DNA of 41,712 nucleotides from Flavobacteriaceae bacterium (GCA_947464335.1 CANHWG010000021.1:1-41712), one strand, 5' to 3'. Positions 17,847 through 26,704 are shown, numbered from the stretch's first letter. The notes: a model not told the origin generated them from the sequence alone. Made by a program: numbers and translations.

Positions 17847-19706
17847 TTATAAATTTTCTATGGTTTTATCTTTCGGACATTTGACTTTATAACTTATCCT
17901 AATTTTCTTCGTTTCACCTGTATTGAGTTTTAAACTCCAAGTCAAAATTCCGGTTTCTTTATTTTCCTTGGCGTTACTACTTTCTAGTAATTCGATTTCA
18001 ATTTCTTTATCGGTACTCAACGGATATTGGTCTTTTAATAAAATATCGGCAGCTTCCTTTTTGTTGTTTCTTACCGTTATATCATAGGTAAAGGTTTGTT
18101 CTTTTTTGGATGATAAAAAACGTGTTCCCGATTTGTCAACTACTTTTTCACGTTTGATAGAAATTTTCTTGTCTCTACCCATACTCAAATTTAACGTATC
18201 CGAAGTTTGATTGGGATTAATCACTGTTTTGCCCACATACAACCCTTCAAATATAATATTGGCTTCGCCAGGCAATAAATTATACTTCGAATACTCATTA
18301 ATTTCTGCCAAAAGAAACGCTTCTTTTTCTACTCTTGGAGCCGCATAATATTTATAAGTTGCCGGTAATTTAATTTCTTTTAATGCAACACTATGTGGTT
18401 TGCTATTCGATAAAATATCATACGGAATATCAATATCGAAGGAAACGTTGAGTTGGTTTTCATTCACTTCTGTGTAATCACCCATACCGCTTTTGGTAGT
18501 AACTAAAAAAACACCTCCTGAACCTCGCCCTCCATATAAAGCTGTTGCTGAGGAATCTTTTAAAACATCCATTTTTAAAATACTTTCGGCTGGGATATTA
18601 AAAAAAGTTTCAGCTTTTACGGGTACTCCATCAACAATATATAATGGATCTATTTTTTTATCTAATGACGCTGCACCTCTTATTTTTAAATCACTTCCCG
18701 TACCCGGTTGTCCTGAAGCATTTGAGATAGAAACTCCTGCTAATTGACCTTGTAAAGAATTTAAAACAGGCGCATTAATGTCCTCATTTCTATATTTTGA
18801 ATAAACATTTCCACGATAATAATTAAAATCTTTTGATTCTTCTTGATACCTCAAAAACCAAGAACTCAACAACGGCGCTTGATTATTCTGATTTGGGTTT
18901 CCGGACGACAAGGTTAAATTCACTTTCTTCCAATCAATACCGGTCCATTGTGTGACTTGTGCTTTGTATAGCATATTAATGGGTGCTGCAATGTTTTCTG
19001 CTCGTAAATCATAAAAAGGAGTCCACGAGGCATTGTTGGTAACATAATTTATATCTAAATTGACTACTCCTGCTATTTCATTCATCACTTGAATAATCAA
19101 TTTGCCTTTGGAGTTTTTATCTTCTTTTTGAGTATTGATTTCTAATTTAGATTTTAAGGTATTGAGTTTAGTCGTCAATTTGGTTTCTTTCTCTGTGAGT
19201 AAAACAATCGAGTTATCGAGTTCTGTTCGTTTGGCTTTATAAAAATCGACTAACTTCATTAATTCGGTTACATTCAAACCCGTATTAGCGCCACCAACGT
19301 TTTGATTAGCATCTAAAAGGGCAATAGTTTGCTGATTGGAGTATTTATCAATCTGAATTTTTTTTATCTCTTTTTCCGTCCATGTAATGCTATCACGTAC
19401 TTTTTTTATGGCCGGATTCGTTTCATCAATCTCATATTCTGAAATGTAATTTTGCGTAAACTGCACAGACAATACCGTAACCGAATTAGGCGCACCTATT
19501 TGAACTGTGTTTTCATTTAAATAATCGGCTACATTTTTAATTACAATTTCACTAGTTCCAACTGGTAGATTGACTGATGTGGTTTGAGACAACTCAGCCG
19601 CATTAAAATAAACCGTTGCCGCTTTAATTTTAGCCGTAGTGAAAATTGGTTTTTGGGCAAATGAAATGGTTGAAATTAATCCTAATAAATAAAATAGTTT
19701 TTTCAT
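17847..19706 (-). CDS. MuiA/DUF4139-family exported protein with an inserted SusC-like TonB plug domain
   Basis: A 619-residue exported protein. The N-terminal DUF4140-like part (residues about 22-110, with IKAATVYFNAAELSQ) and a coiled coil (about 100-195) are followed by DUF4139, the core of the mucoidy inhibitor MuiA family, which resumes at about 420 and runs to the end. Residues about 312-408 are a different module: LNSLQGQLAGVSI, DPLYIVDGVPV, ILKMDVLKDSSATALYG and GSGGVFLVTTKSG are the hallmarks of the TonB-dependent receptor plug of SusC/RagA proteins. No beta-barrel follows. I start at 19706 (MKKLFYLLGLISTISFAQ, a clean signal peptide) and not at the longer frame from 19787, which would overlap the upstream gene. 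The function is unknown. Confidence 0.88.
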   Translation of the reverse strand: MKKLFYLLGLISTISFAQKPIFTTAKIKAATVYFNAAELSQTTSVNLPVGTSEIVIKNVADYLNENTVQIGAPNSVTVLSVQFTQNYISEYEIDETNPAIKKVRDSITWTEKEIKKIQIDKYSNQQTIALLDANQNVGGANTGLNVTELMKLVDFYKAKRTELDNSIVLLTEKETKLTTKLNTLKSKLEINTQKEDKNSKGKLIIQVMNEIAGVVNLDINYVTNNASWTPFYDLRAENIAAPINMLYKAQVTQWTGIDWKKVNLTLSSGNPNQNNQAPLLSSWFLRYQEESKDFNYYRGNVYSKYRNEDINAPVLNSLQGQLAGVSISNASGQPGTGSDLKIRGAASLDKKIDPLYIVDGVPVKAETFFNIPAESILKMDVLKDSSATALYGGRGSGGVFLVTTKSGMGDYTEVNENQLNVSFDIDIPYDILSNSKPHSVALKEIKLPATYKYYAAPRVEKEAFLLAEINEYSKYNLLPGEANIIFEGLYVGKTVINPNQTSDTLNLSMGRDKKISIKREKVVDKSGTRFLSSKKEQTFTYDITVRNNKKEAADILLKDQYPLSTDKEIEIELLESSNAKENKETGILTWSLKLNTGETKKIRISYKVKCPKDKTIENL

Positions 19707-19776
19707 ATCAAATGATTTAGTATGGATTATAAAGTAACGCAAAAAGAGGACAAATAGTATAGTAATTATCGTATTA

Positions 19777-21729
19777 TTAAAATTCAAACACTTCTATAGT
19801 AGTAGTGTCTATTTCATTTGTCGATGGCTTTTGCTTTAAGAAAAATTGAGCTTCACCCGAAATATTCATCGGTTCTTGCTGACCAATCGTATCCGTTTCT
19901 GTGAGTAAATTTCGGCGCAACATCAATCGCGTTAAAAAATCATTTTGCTGACGGGCAAATGGTTTCAATTGCTGATCAGCATCAAAACGATACATAAATC
20001 CTTTAGGTTTTGGGATTATTGTCGCTAAGAACAAACATTCCTTTAAGCTTAAATCGCTTGGTTTCTTCTGAAAATAAAACTGAGAAGCTTCACCAATACC
20101 ATAGATGTTTGGTCCCCATTCTATAATATTAAAATACACTTCAAGCATGCGTTCTTTCGAACTGATTCGGTTATTTTCTAAAATATAAACTAAAAGAATT
20201 TCTTCTAGTTTTCTCGACAATGTTTTTTCTCGAGATAAGAACACATTTTTGACCAGCTGCATACTAATCGTACTGGCACCACGTGAGAATTTTTTGGTTC
20301 GAATATTCTTGGCTATCGATTGTTTAAAAGCTTCATTTATAAATCCGCGATGATTAAAAAATGAAGGGTCTTCACTCGTCAAAACACATTTTTGTAAATA
20401 AGGTGAAATTTCATTTAGCGGTGTAAAATTAGGATTATCAATACCAACAAGAATAGGCCGTTGGAGAAAGCCTTTATCCATAGCGCGATAAGTGAAATCA
20501 TTATTGATTTTATTCAAATCGGCTTCGCCATATTTGGTGATTTTTAATCCTTCTTTTTTGAGATTACTTTCAAACGTAAGAGCGTTTGGATTATGATTGT
20601 TATATTCAAAATTCAAGATATAACTAAAACTTCCTTGGGCTTCCATCCCTTCAAAATGGCGAAACAAACCCGTTGGTAATGATGTAATAAAATCTTGCGC
20701 CTTGATTTTTGGAATCTTCAATTTGAGCGCATAAACTTTATCGGTTTCGTTGGTATACGAAAGATAAGGTTGGCATTTAATGGCATTCAATTCTACTTTA
20801 GAAGTGCTGTCTAATGCAATAAAACGTTCACCAACAATCCAGCGATAATCAAAACGGGCATTTTTTATAACAACATCTTTATTGGCAATTTTAGTATGAT
20901 TGACAAATAAATTTTGAATAGAAGAATAACCGTCAATATGGAGTTTTCCTTCATCCATAGCCAAATTTTCTAAATTAAAATGAATAGATTTAAAACCTGC
21001 TTTTAGATTGAATTTTTTATGAATATATGGAACTCTAATAGTATCATTTTTAGTATTTGCAAAAGTTAAATCGGCTTTCCTATCTCTTGGATCGGCAAAA
21101 CCGTTAATACTCCATTCTTGTGAAAACTTATCGGATGTCACCTGAATTTGGGTGGTGAGTTTTTTATCGGCTAAAGCCAATTGATTAAAATCGAAAACCA
21201 CTTTATTGCCTTCATCATTAATTTTAAAAGCAAATCCTTGTACGTGCATATCGGTTGGTACCAAGTCCAATAATTTGGAACTTATACGATTAAGCAATTG
21301 GGCATAATTAACTTCGGCATTGTCTGATTTCTCTTTTTTAGAACGAAGAAATGCCTCAAAATTGCTTCCGTTTTTGGATTTTACTAATTGTATATATCCT
21401 TTGTTGATTTCTAGTTTTCCTAATTGGATGTCGCCAACTAAAAGTTTCCAAAAGCTAATGCTGGTTTTCAATTCGCTTATACTTACTAAAGTGTCTTTTT
21501 CTTGAGGAACTAGAAAAATGTCATGAAATTCCAAATTAGTCAAACCCTGAAATTCAGCTTTTTGAACCCTAAAATTACATTGGTATTCACGATATAGTTT
21601 AGCATCAATTCGGTGAATAACTTTATCTAAAATTGTATTTCGAAAAACAAAAAGCAAGATTACTCCAAGCAGTAAAACTAAGCCACTACTTTTTAGTAAA
21701 AGAAAAACTTTTTGCTTTTTAATTTTCAT
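19777..21729 (-). CDS. AsmA-like N-terminal region fused to a GT51 peptidoglycan glycosyltransferase
   Basis: A 650-residue inner-membrane protein with one N-terminal helix (residues 12-30). Residues about 50-400 are beta-rich and resemble AsmA-type periplasmic domains (weak, by pattern only). Residues about 425-600 are a GT51 domain that polymerises lipid II into glycan strands: EDPSFFNHRG (453-462, first catalytic Glu), RGASTISMQLVKN (483-495), RKLEE (506-510, second Glu) and LEVYFNIIEWGPNIYGIGEA (529-548). There is no transpeptidase domain, so it is MtgA-like in activity but far longer than MtgA (about 240 residues). It starts 12 nt after radA ends. Confidence 0.88.
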   Translation of the reverse strand: MKIKKQKVFLLLKSSGLVLLLGVILLFVFRNTILDKVIHRIDAKLYREYQCNFRVQKAEFQGLTNLEFHDIFLVPQEKDTLVSISELKTSISFWKLLVGDIQLGKLEINKGYIQLVKSKNGSNFEAFLRSKKEKSDNAEVNYAQLLNRISSKLLDLVPTDMHVQGFAFKINDEGNKVVFDFNQLALADKKLTTQIQVTSDKFSQEWSINGFADPRDRKADLTFANTKNDTIRVPYIHKKFNLKAGFKSIHFNLENLAMDEGKLHIDGYSSIQNLFVNHTKIANKDVVIKNARFDYRWIVGERFIALDSTSKVELNAIKCQPYLSYTNETDKVYALKLKIPKIKAQDFITSLPTGLFRHFEGMEAQGSFSYILNFEYNNHNPNALTFESNLKKEGLKITKYGEADLNKINNDFTYRAMDKGFLQRPILVGIDNPNFTPLNEISPYLQKCVLTSEDPSFFNHRGFINEAFKQSIAKNIRTKKFSRGASTISMQLVKNVFLSREKTLSRKLEEILLVYILENNRISSKERMLEVYFNIIEWGPNIYGIGEASQFYFQKKPSDLSLKECLFLATIIPKPKGFMYRFDADQQLKPFARQQNDFLTRLMLRRNLLTETDTIGQQEPMNISGEAQFFLKQKPSTNEIDTTTIEVFEF

Positions 21730-21741
21730 AGTAATCGTTTC

Positions 21742-23103
21742 TTACCCAAACAATTGCTCCACCACTTCTTCAATTTTGGAAACTAAAACTACTTTTATTC
21801 CAGGGAATTTAGTTGCAATCTTATTATATTTAGATACGAAAATGGTTGAAAAACCTAGCTTTTCAGCTTCTTGAATGCGTTGCTCTACACGATTCACAGG
21901 GCGAATTTCGCCCGAAAGACCAACTTCGCCAGCAAAACAAACGTCTTTCCCAACAGCAATATCTTCGTTAGATGATAAAATAGCCGCTACTACCGCCAAA
22001 TCAATCGCAGGATCATCAACAGAAATACCGCCAGTAACGTTCAAAAAAACATCTTTGGTTCCGAGGCGAAAACCAGCCCGTTTTTCTAAAACGGCCAATA
22101 TCATATTTAATCGTTTGGCATTATACCCAGTGGTACTTCGTTGGGGTGTTCCGTAGACTGCAGTTGAAACTAAAGCTTGAATTTCTATCATCAACGGACG
22201 CATGCCTTCAAGTGTCGATGCGATGGCAGTTCCTGAAAGTTCTTCTTCGCGATGCGAAATCAATATCTCAGAAGGATTGGAAACTTCTCTTAAACCAGAA
22301 CCTTGCATTTCATAGATACCCAATTCGGCTGTAGAACCAAAACGGTTTTTGAGTGAACGAAGAATTCTATATACATGGTTTCTGTCGCCTTCAAATTGTA
22401 AAACAGTATCCACCATATGCTCCAATATTTTTGGACCAGCTATGTTACCATCTTTAGTGATATGACCAATAAGAATTACTGGAATATTGGTTTCTTTAGC
22501 AAATTTTATAAGTTCTGCCGTAGTCTCTCTAATTTGAGAAATGCTTCCTGCAGTTGATTCGATATAATCGGTGTGCAGGGTTTGTATCGAATCGATAATG
22601 ACAATGTCGGGTTCTGTTTCTATAATATGACGAAAAATGTTTTGGGTTTTCGTTTCGGTGAGAATATAGCAATTATCACTATTGGGGTTGATGCGTTCGG
22701 CACGCATTTTTATTTGTTTTTGACTTTCTTCTCCCGAAACATATAATGTTTTATAAGGCAATTGTAAAGAAATTTGAAGTAACAATGTACTTTTTCCAAT
22801 ACCGGGTTCACCACCCAAAAGGATCAAAGAGCCAGGAACAATTCCGCCTCCAAGGACCCGATTCAATTCACCATCGGTTGTATCCATTCGAACTTCTTGA
22901 GTCGAATCGATTTCATTTATTTTTAAGGGTTTTGAAACTCTTTTAGAAGGAGTATCAGATGGCTTCCAGTTTGACTTTTCTTCTTTCTGAATAATTTCTT
23001 CTGCAATAGTATTCCATTCTTTGCATGAATTGCATTGTCCTTGCCATTTTGAATATTGAGCACCGCAATTTTGACAAAAAAAAGTAGTTTTTAATTTGGA
23101 CAT
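21742..23103 (-). CDS. radA: DNA repair protein RadA
   Basis: A RecA-like ATPase that helps process recombination intermediates by branch migration. The 453-residue protein shows the N-terminal C4 zinc finger (C10, C13, C24, C27), the Walker A motif GEPGIGKST (98-106), the RadA-specific KNRFG motif near residue 255, and a C-terminal Lon-like domain. Length is typical. The gene sits between the esterase-like gene (5 nt upstream) and the GT51 gene (12 nt downstream), suggesting one transcript, although the functions are unrelated. Confidence 0.97.
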   Translation of the reverse strand: MSKLKTTFFCQNCGAQYSKWQGQCNSCKEWNTIAEEIIQKEEKSNWKPSDTPSKRVSKPLKINEIDSTQEVRMDTTDGELNRVLGGGIVPGSLILLGGEPGIGKSTLLLQISLQLPYKTLYVSGEESQKQIKMRAERINPNSDNCYILTETKTQNIFRHIIETEPDIVIIDSIQTLHTDYIESTAGSISQIRETTAELIKFAKETNIPVILIGHITKDGNIAGPKILEHMVDTVLQFEGDRNHVYRILRSLKNRFGSTAELGIYEMQGSGLREVSNPSEILISHREEELSGTAIASTLEGMRPLMIEIQALVSTAVYGTPQRSTTGYNAKRLNMILAVLEKRAGFRLGTKDVFLNVTGGISVDDPAIDLAVVAAILSSNEDIAVGKDVCFAGEVGLSGEIRPVNRVEQRIQEAEKLGFSTIFVSKYNKIATKFPGIKVVLVSKIEEVVEQLFG

Positions 23104-23108
23104 TAGTA

Positions 23109-24407
23109 TTACTTTTTACCACCTAATGGTGTTTCTGTTGGAGTGGTCTCGGTGGGTGTAGTTTCTACGGGTGTAGTTTCTGTAGGAGTTTCAGTAGGCG
23201 GTGTTTCTTCGACTACAGGTTCCTCTTTTTCTTTTTTGCCTTTATCTCCTTTTTTAGGTAAACTTTTCTTTAACTCATCCGCTCTTTCAATCATCATTTC
23301 TTTGGTTAAATCTCCAATTTCTTCACGTTGAAAAGCGCTCAAATACGATTTTACTGCTCTGGCATTATCTCCTTTTTTTTCATACATCTGCCCCATTTGA
23401 TAGTCTGCCAGCATTGATTTTGGATAATTTTTTCGGGCTAATTGAGATAACTTGTCAAATTCATCATAAGCTTTGTTTTTTAGAATTGCAGCTTCTATGG
23501 CTTTGAAGTCGTTTAACCGAATTGGTAATTTTAACGCAAATGATTTATCTATAACATCGTATTTTTTTATCAGATAATCTACATAACCTGAAGATAATGT
23601 GGCAATTTTTTCATTAAACTCCACAGTTGAAATCGGCTGATAAACCGAAAATATTTGATACAAAGCACTTGGAATAGAATTCAAAACCAATGAATAATGT
23701 GATGCTCCTTTAAAATCATCAAATCGATAGTTTACCGTTTCTTTATTGATTTTTTTAGCAACTTCATCTAACGCAATAATTCGGTTTCTCATTTTTTTTA
23801 CATCGCCGTCAGCTGAAGAATGATAATAAAAAAGTGGTTTTTGAATTGCAGCAAGTCTTTGTGGAATATTTTCTTCCATTGTATTAGGAAGTTCTGGACT
23901 CATAGAGATATAAGCATCAAAAACAGGGTTGTCTTTATATAAATATAAGTTCAAAAAACCAGCAGTAGTATCTAATCCTGCAATCATTTTAAAAGGAGCA
24001 GTTCTGAAATTCTTTTGAATATAAGGCAGCAATTCCATCCCAATAAACTCGAAAAAAGATTCTCCTTTTTCGGATGGCAATCCGGTAGTTTCATCAACCA
24101 TACAATCTAGTTCTCGCTCATTATTTTTATTCTGACTTATCCCAACAATGATTACTTCGGGCAAATCATCCCAATAATTGCCATAACTTAAGGCACCTTG
24201 AAAGGGATCAAAAAGAAAATCTCCATCCAAAAGAACTAAAATTGGAAATTTTTGATTCGGATGTTTATCATAAGATGGAGGTAATCCGATAATGATTTCT
24301 CTATCTTCATTTAATTTATTGGAAAAAATAGTATCTGTTACTTTTTTATTTTGAGCATAAAAAGTATAAGAATAAATACAAATTAGAAGCAGAAGTAGTT
24401 TTTTCAT
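23109..24407 (-). CDS. exported esterase-like alpha/beta-hydrolase protein with degenerate nucleophile and acidic PTE-rich tail
   Basis: A 432-residue protein with signal peptide MKKLLLLLICIYSYTFYAQ (start chosen at 24407; the longer frame from 24452 adds a poor leader). Residues about 30-270 resemble the putative esterase family (IroE/esterase D-like): REIIIGLPPSYDK, FPILVLLDGD, and a possible catalytic histidine in GASHYSL. Where the nucleophile elbow GxSxGG is expected, the sequence is AGLDTTAG (143-150), without serine, so it may not hydrolyse esters. A helical stretch with YQMGQMYEKKGDNARAVKSY looks like a TPR unit. The last 40 or so residues are repeats of TETP and TETTP. The function is unknown. 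Confidence 0.75.
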   Translation of the reverse strand: MKKLLLLLICIYSYTFYAQNKKVTDTIFSNKLNEDREIIIGLPPSYDKHPNQKFPILVLLDGDFLFDPFQGALSYGNYWDDLPEVIIVGISQNKNNERELDCMVDETTGLPSEKGESFFEFIGMELLPYIQKNFRTAPFKMIAGLDTTAGFLNLYLYKDNPVFDAYISMSPELPNTMEENIPQRLAAIQKPLFYYHSSADGDVKKMRNRIIALDEVAKKINKETVNYRFDDFKGASHYSLVLNSIPSALYQIFSVYQPISTVEFNEKIATLSSGYVDYLIKKYDVIDKSFALKLPIRLNDFKAIEAAILKNKAYDEFDKLSQLARKNYPKSMLADYQMGQMYEKKGDNARAVKSYLSAFQREEIGDLTKEMMIERADELKKSLPKKGDKGKKEKEEPVVEETPPTETPTETTPVETTPTETTPTETPLGGKK

Positions 24408-24499
24408 TTCTTTAATATAAGGTAACAGCACTATTGCCAAAACGATTAGCAATATAATAAATTTATCATTGCTTCGAAATGTATTACTTAAAAAGAAAA

Positions 24500-25108
24500 C
24501 TACTTTTTAATTGAATCGTGGCTTTGAGCGGAGATTCCATTATTCCAAACAGTTAAAATATCCGTTGCAACCGCTGCACCACTACCTGCAGCTATAGCCA
24601 ATTGACTCCGCCATCCGGCTAGAGTTCCTACAACAAAAATACCTTCTGCTACCTTATGGTCTACATTTTTCAATTGTATTCTTTGTTTTTCGGCTAAAGC
24701 TTTTTGGTGGGGTTCAACATACTGTAACAATCCTTTTATATCAAAAGTATTAGCATAACCAATGGCTACAACAATCGATTTTGTTGCGTAAGAATTTTTA
24801 TTCGTAATCACGGCAAAATTGGAATGCTCTCCAGTTACTTTGAGCACTTTTTCGGCTTCTATTTGTGTTACATGGGGATATAATTCTTTTAAATGCTCAC
24901 TACTTTCAACCAATAGTTCAGAACCTAATTTCCCTGGGGTGATTCCGTAGGCATTATTAAAAAGCGCTTCTTGAAGAGAAGATGTTTTTTGATGGGAAAT
25001 GATGCCGATTTTTTTGTCTTGAACAAATGGTTTTTTATGTGCAGAACCTAAAACTAAAGCACATGACATTCCGGAAACACCACCTCCAATGATTAGAACA
25101 TCAAACAT
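24500..25108 (-). CDS. small FAD-dependent oxidoreductase-like protein (thioredoxin-reductase-like FAD domain)
   Basis: A 202-residue protein with an N-terminal FAD-binding Rossmann motif (IIGGGVSGMSCAL, residues 6-18) and a C-terminal block GIFVVGTLAGWRSQLAIAAG resembling the second FAD motif of thioredoxin reductase-like proteins, in which the usual GD is GT. No CxxC redox pair and no room for a full NAD(P)H domain are present (thioredoxin reductases are about 310 residues). It is either a minimal flavoprotein with an external reductant or a degenerate member. The start lies one base after the small membrane protein gene ends, so the two are coupled. Confidence 0.72.
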   Translation of the reverse strand: MFDVLIIGGGVSGMSCALVLGSAHKKPFVQDKKIGIISHQKTSSLQEALFNNAYGITPGKLGSELLVESSEHLKELYPHVTQIEAEKVLKVTGEHSNFAVITNKNSYATKSIVVAIGYANTFDIKGLLQYVEPHQKALAEKQRIQLKNVDHKVAEGIFVVGTLAGWRSQLAIAAGSGAAVATDILTVWNNGISAQSHDSIKK

Positions 25109-25109
25109 T

Positions 25110-25310
25110 TTATTGATTTTTTAGTTTTTCTTCTATTTTTTTAGACATTCTAAAAATCAACAGTATAAAAATAGCACATAAAGACGCGGCTATTCCAATA
25201 AGTGCTATCATGCTATTGCCTTCCAAAGGTTTTTCAAAATCTAATAAAGTTAGATTGAATAGGACCAACCCTGTAGCAATTATCAATAGTATTGAAGTAA
25301 AAATTTTCAT
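25110..25310 (-). CDS. small two-helix membrane protein, unknown function
   Basis: A 66-residue protein with two hydrophobic helices (residues about 4-24 and 33-53) and a basic C-terminal tail (RMSKKIEEKLKNQ). I do not recognise a family. It lies 37 nt after marC and 1 nt before the flavoprotein start, within the same gene string. A membrane-anchoring role for the neighbouring flavoprotein is possible, but nothing in the sequence proves it. Confidence 0.6.
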   Translation of the reverse strand: MKIFTSILLIIATGLVLFNLTLLDFEKPLEGNSMIALIGIAASLCAIFILLIFRMSKKIEEKLKNQ

Positions 25311-25347
25311 AAGGTAAATTTAGAAGACAAAAATACTAAAATTGCCG

Positions 25348-25923
25348 TTACACAAAAAGTCCTTTAACATTAGCGGCAAATAATTTAACTGCGATAGCTA
25401 AAAGCACCACTCCAAATACTTTCCGAATGATGCTTAAGCCATTATCCCCTAACATTTTTTCAATTTTGGCTGAAGATTTCAAAACAAAATAGACCAAAAT
25501 TATATTTAAAAGTATGGCTACAATTATATTTATAGACTGAAATTCTGCTCTAAGAGATAGTAAGGTTGTCATTGTTCCGGCTCCAGCTACCAAGGGAAAA
25601 GCAATTGGGACGATAGAAGCCGATGAAGCTTTCTCTTCTTTGTATAAACGAATCCCTAAAATCATTTCTAAAGCTAAAAAAAATAAAACAAACGAACCTG
25701 CTACTGCAAACGAATTGGCATCGATACCAATTAATTTTAGAATTTCTTCGCCTACAAATAAAAATGCTATCATTATGGCAGCCGAAACTAAAGATGCTTT
25801 TCCCGATTGTATATGTCCGAATTTTGCCCGTAAATCAATAATCACCGGAATGCTTCCAACGATATCGATTACGGCAAACAAAACCATTGTAGTTGTTGCA
25901 ATTTCTTTAAAATCTATAGTCAT
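25348..25923 (-). CDS. MarC family integral membrane protein
   Basis: A 191-residue protein with about six transmembrane helices and the MarC/YchE family features: TTMVLFAVIDIVGSIPVI at the N-terminus and IVPIAFPLVAGAGTMTTLL in the middle. The family is widespread, and its function is not settled; the old link to multiple antibiotic resistance has not held up. It appears to be the first gene of the minus-strand string down to the MuiA-like gene. A -7 box lies so close to the ATG that the leader would be only a few bases. Confidence 0.9.
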   Translation of the reverse strand: MTIDFKEIATTTMVLFAVIDIVGSIPVIIDLRAKFGHIQSGKASLVSAAIMIAFLFVGEEILKLIGIDANSFAVAGSFVLFFLALEMILGIRLYKEEKASSASIVPIAFPLVAGAGTMTTLLSLRAEFQSINIIVAILLNIILVYFVLKSSAKIEKMLGDNGLSIIRKVFGVVLLAIAVKLFAANVKGLFV

Positions 25924-25933
25924 GATTTTTTTT

Positions 25934-25941
25934 CAAAAGTA
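25934..25941 (-). promoter_or_regulatory. -7 element before the MarC gene
   Basis: On the minus strand TACTTTTG matches TAnnTTTG. Its last base is 10 nt from the ATG, so the mRNA would be nearly leaderless. I found no clear -33 TTTG at the right distance. Confidence 0.45.
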
Positions 25942-25985
25942 ACAAATTCCGAAATGGTAATCCTAAATCACATTCTAAAATTGGC

Positions 25986-25993
25986 TACTTTTG
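25986..25993 (+). promoter_or_regulatory. -7 element before the DUF3109 gene
   Basis: TACTTTTG matches the -7 consensus TAnnTTTG, 38 nt before the ATG. It is the same octamer as the divergent MarC element about 50 nt away. No clear -33 box was seen. Confidence 0.5.
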
Positions 25994-26031
25994 CCAAGAA
26001 AAAATCCGAATACTAAATCATAAATCAATTC

Positions 26032-26604
26032 ATGTTTCAATTAGGTAAAACCATCGTTTCTGAAGATATACTAGAAAAAGATTTTGTTTGTAATCTTTCG
26101 GCTTGTCATGGTTCTTGCTGTGTCGATGGTGATGCTGGAGCACCTTTAACACAAGACGAAACCAAAATCCTAGAAGAAATTTATCCAAAAATTAAACCTT
26201 TTCTTCGCAAAGAAGGTATTGAAGCCATTGAAAGATTAGGAACTTGGACCGTTGGAACCGACCAAGATTTGGAAACACCGCTAATAGAAAATAAAGATTG
26301 CGCTTATGTGATTTTTGATGGCAAAACTGCACTTTGCGGAATAGAACAGGCCTATAACCAAGGAATTATCGATTGGAAAAAACCGGTATCCTGCCATTTG
26401 TATCCAATTCGTGTGAAAGATTTTACCGAATTTGCCGCCGTCAATTATGATCGTTGGGATATTTGTAACCCTGCTTGTTCCTTGGGAAAAGAATTGGAGG
26501 TTCCCGTTTATAAATTTGTAAAAGAAGCACTTATCCGTCGTTTTGGAGTAGATTGGTATTTAGAATTGGAAAAAGTAGCTGATGATTTAAAAAAGGTTAC
26601 GTAA
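26032..26604 (+). CDS. DUF3109 family cysteine-rich protein
   Basis: A 190-residue cytoplasmic protein of the DUF3109 family, related in layout to the YkgJ-type zinc/iron chelatase proteins. Cysteines cluster at C20, C25, C29 and C30 (CNLSACHGSCC), with more in CAYVIFDGKTALCG, SCHLYP and ICNPACSLG, suggesting a bound metal or Fe-S cluster. The biochemical role is not known. It is a single gene with its own -7 box, divergent from MarC. Confidence 0.85.
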   Translation: MFQLGKTIVSEDILEKDFVCNLSACHGSCCVDGDAGAPLTQDETKILEEIYPKIKPFLRKEGIEAIERLGTWTVGTDQDLETPLIENKDCAYVIFDGKTALCGIEQAYNQGIIDWKKPVSCHLYPIRVKDFTEFAAVNYDRWDICNPACSLGKELEVPVYKFVKEALIRRFGVDWYLELEKVADDLKKVT

Positions 26605-26623
26605 TTTAGAGATTACTTTTTTT
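26601..26623 (+). terminator. weak terminator of the DUF3109 gene
   Basis: GTAAT and ATTAC (5 bp, six-base loop) overlap the stop codon and are followed by seven T. The stem is short, so termination is likely but leaky. Confidence 0.45.
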
Positions 26624-26704
26624 ATTATTTGCTTCTTATTCTGATTTCGATATCATTTTTTGATTTATTTATTTTCTTCGAAAATTTATTAAAAAATGAC
26701 TTTA

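Noticed and set aside
19707..19787. Longer N-terminus of the MuiA-like protein overlapping the GT51 gene
   Set aside because: The internal ATG at 19706 begins a standard signal peptide; the extension would put a second hydrophobic stretch before it and overlap the neighbour.
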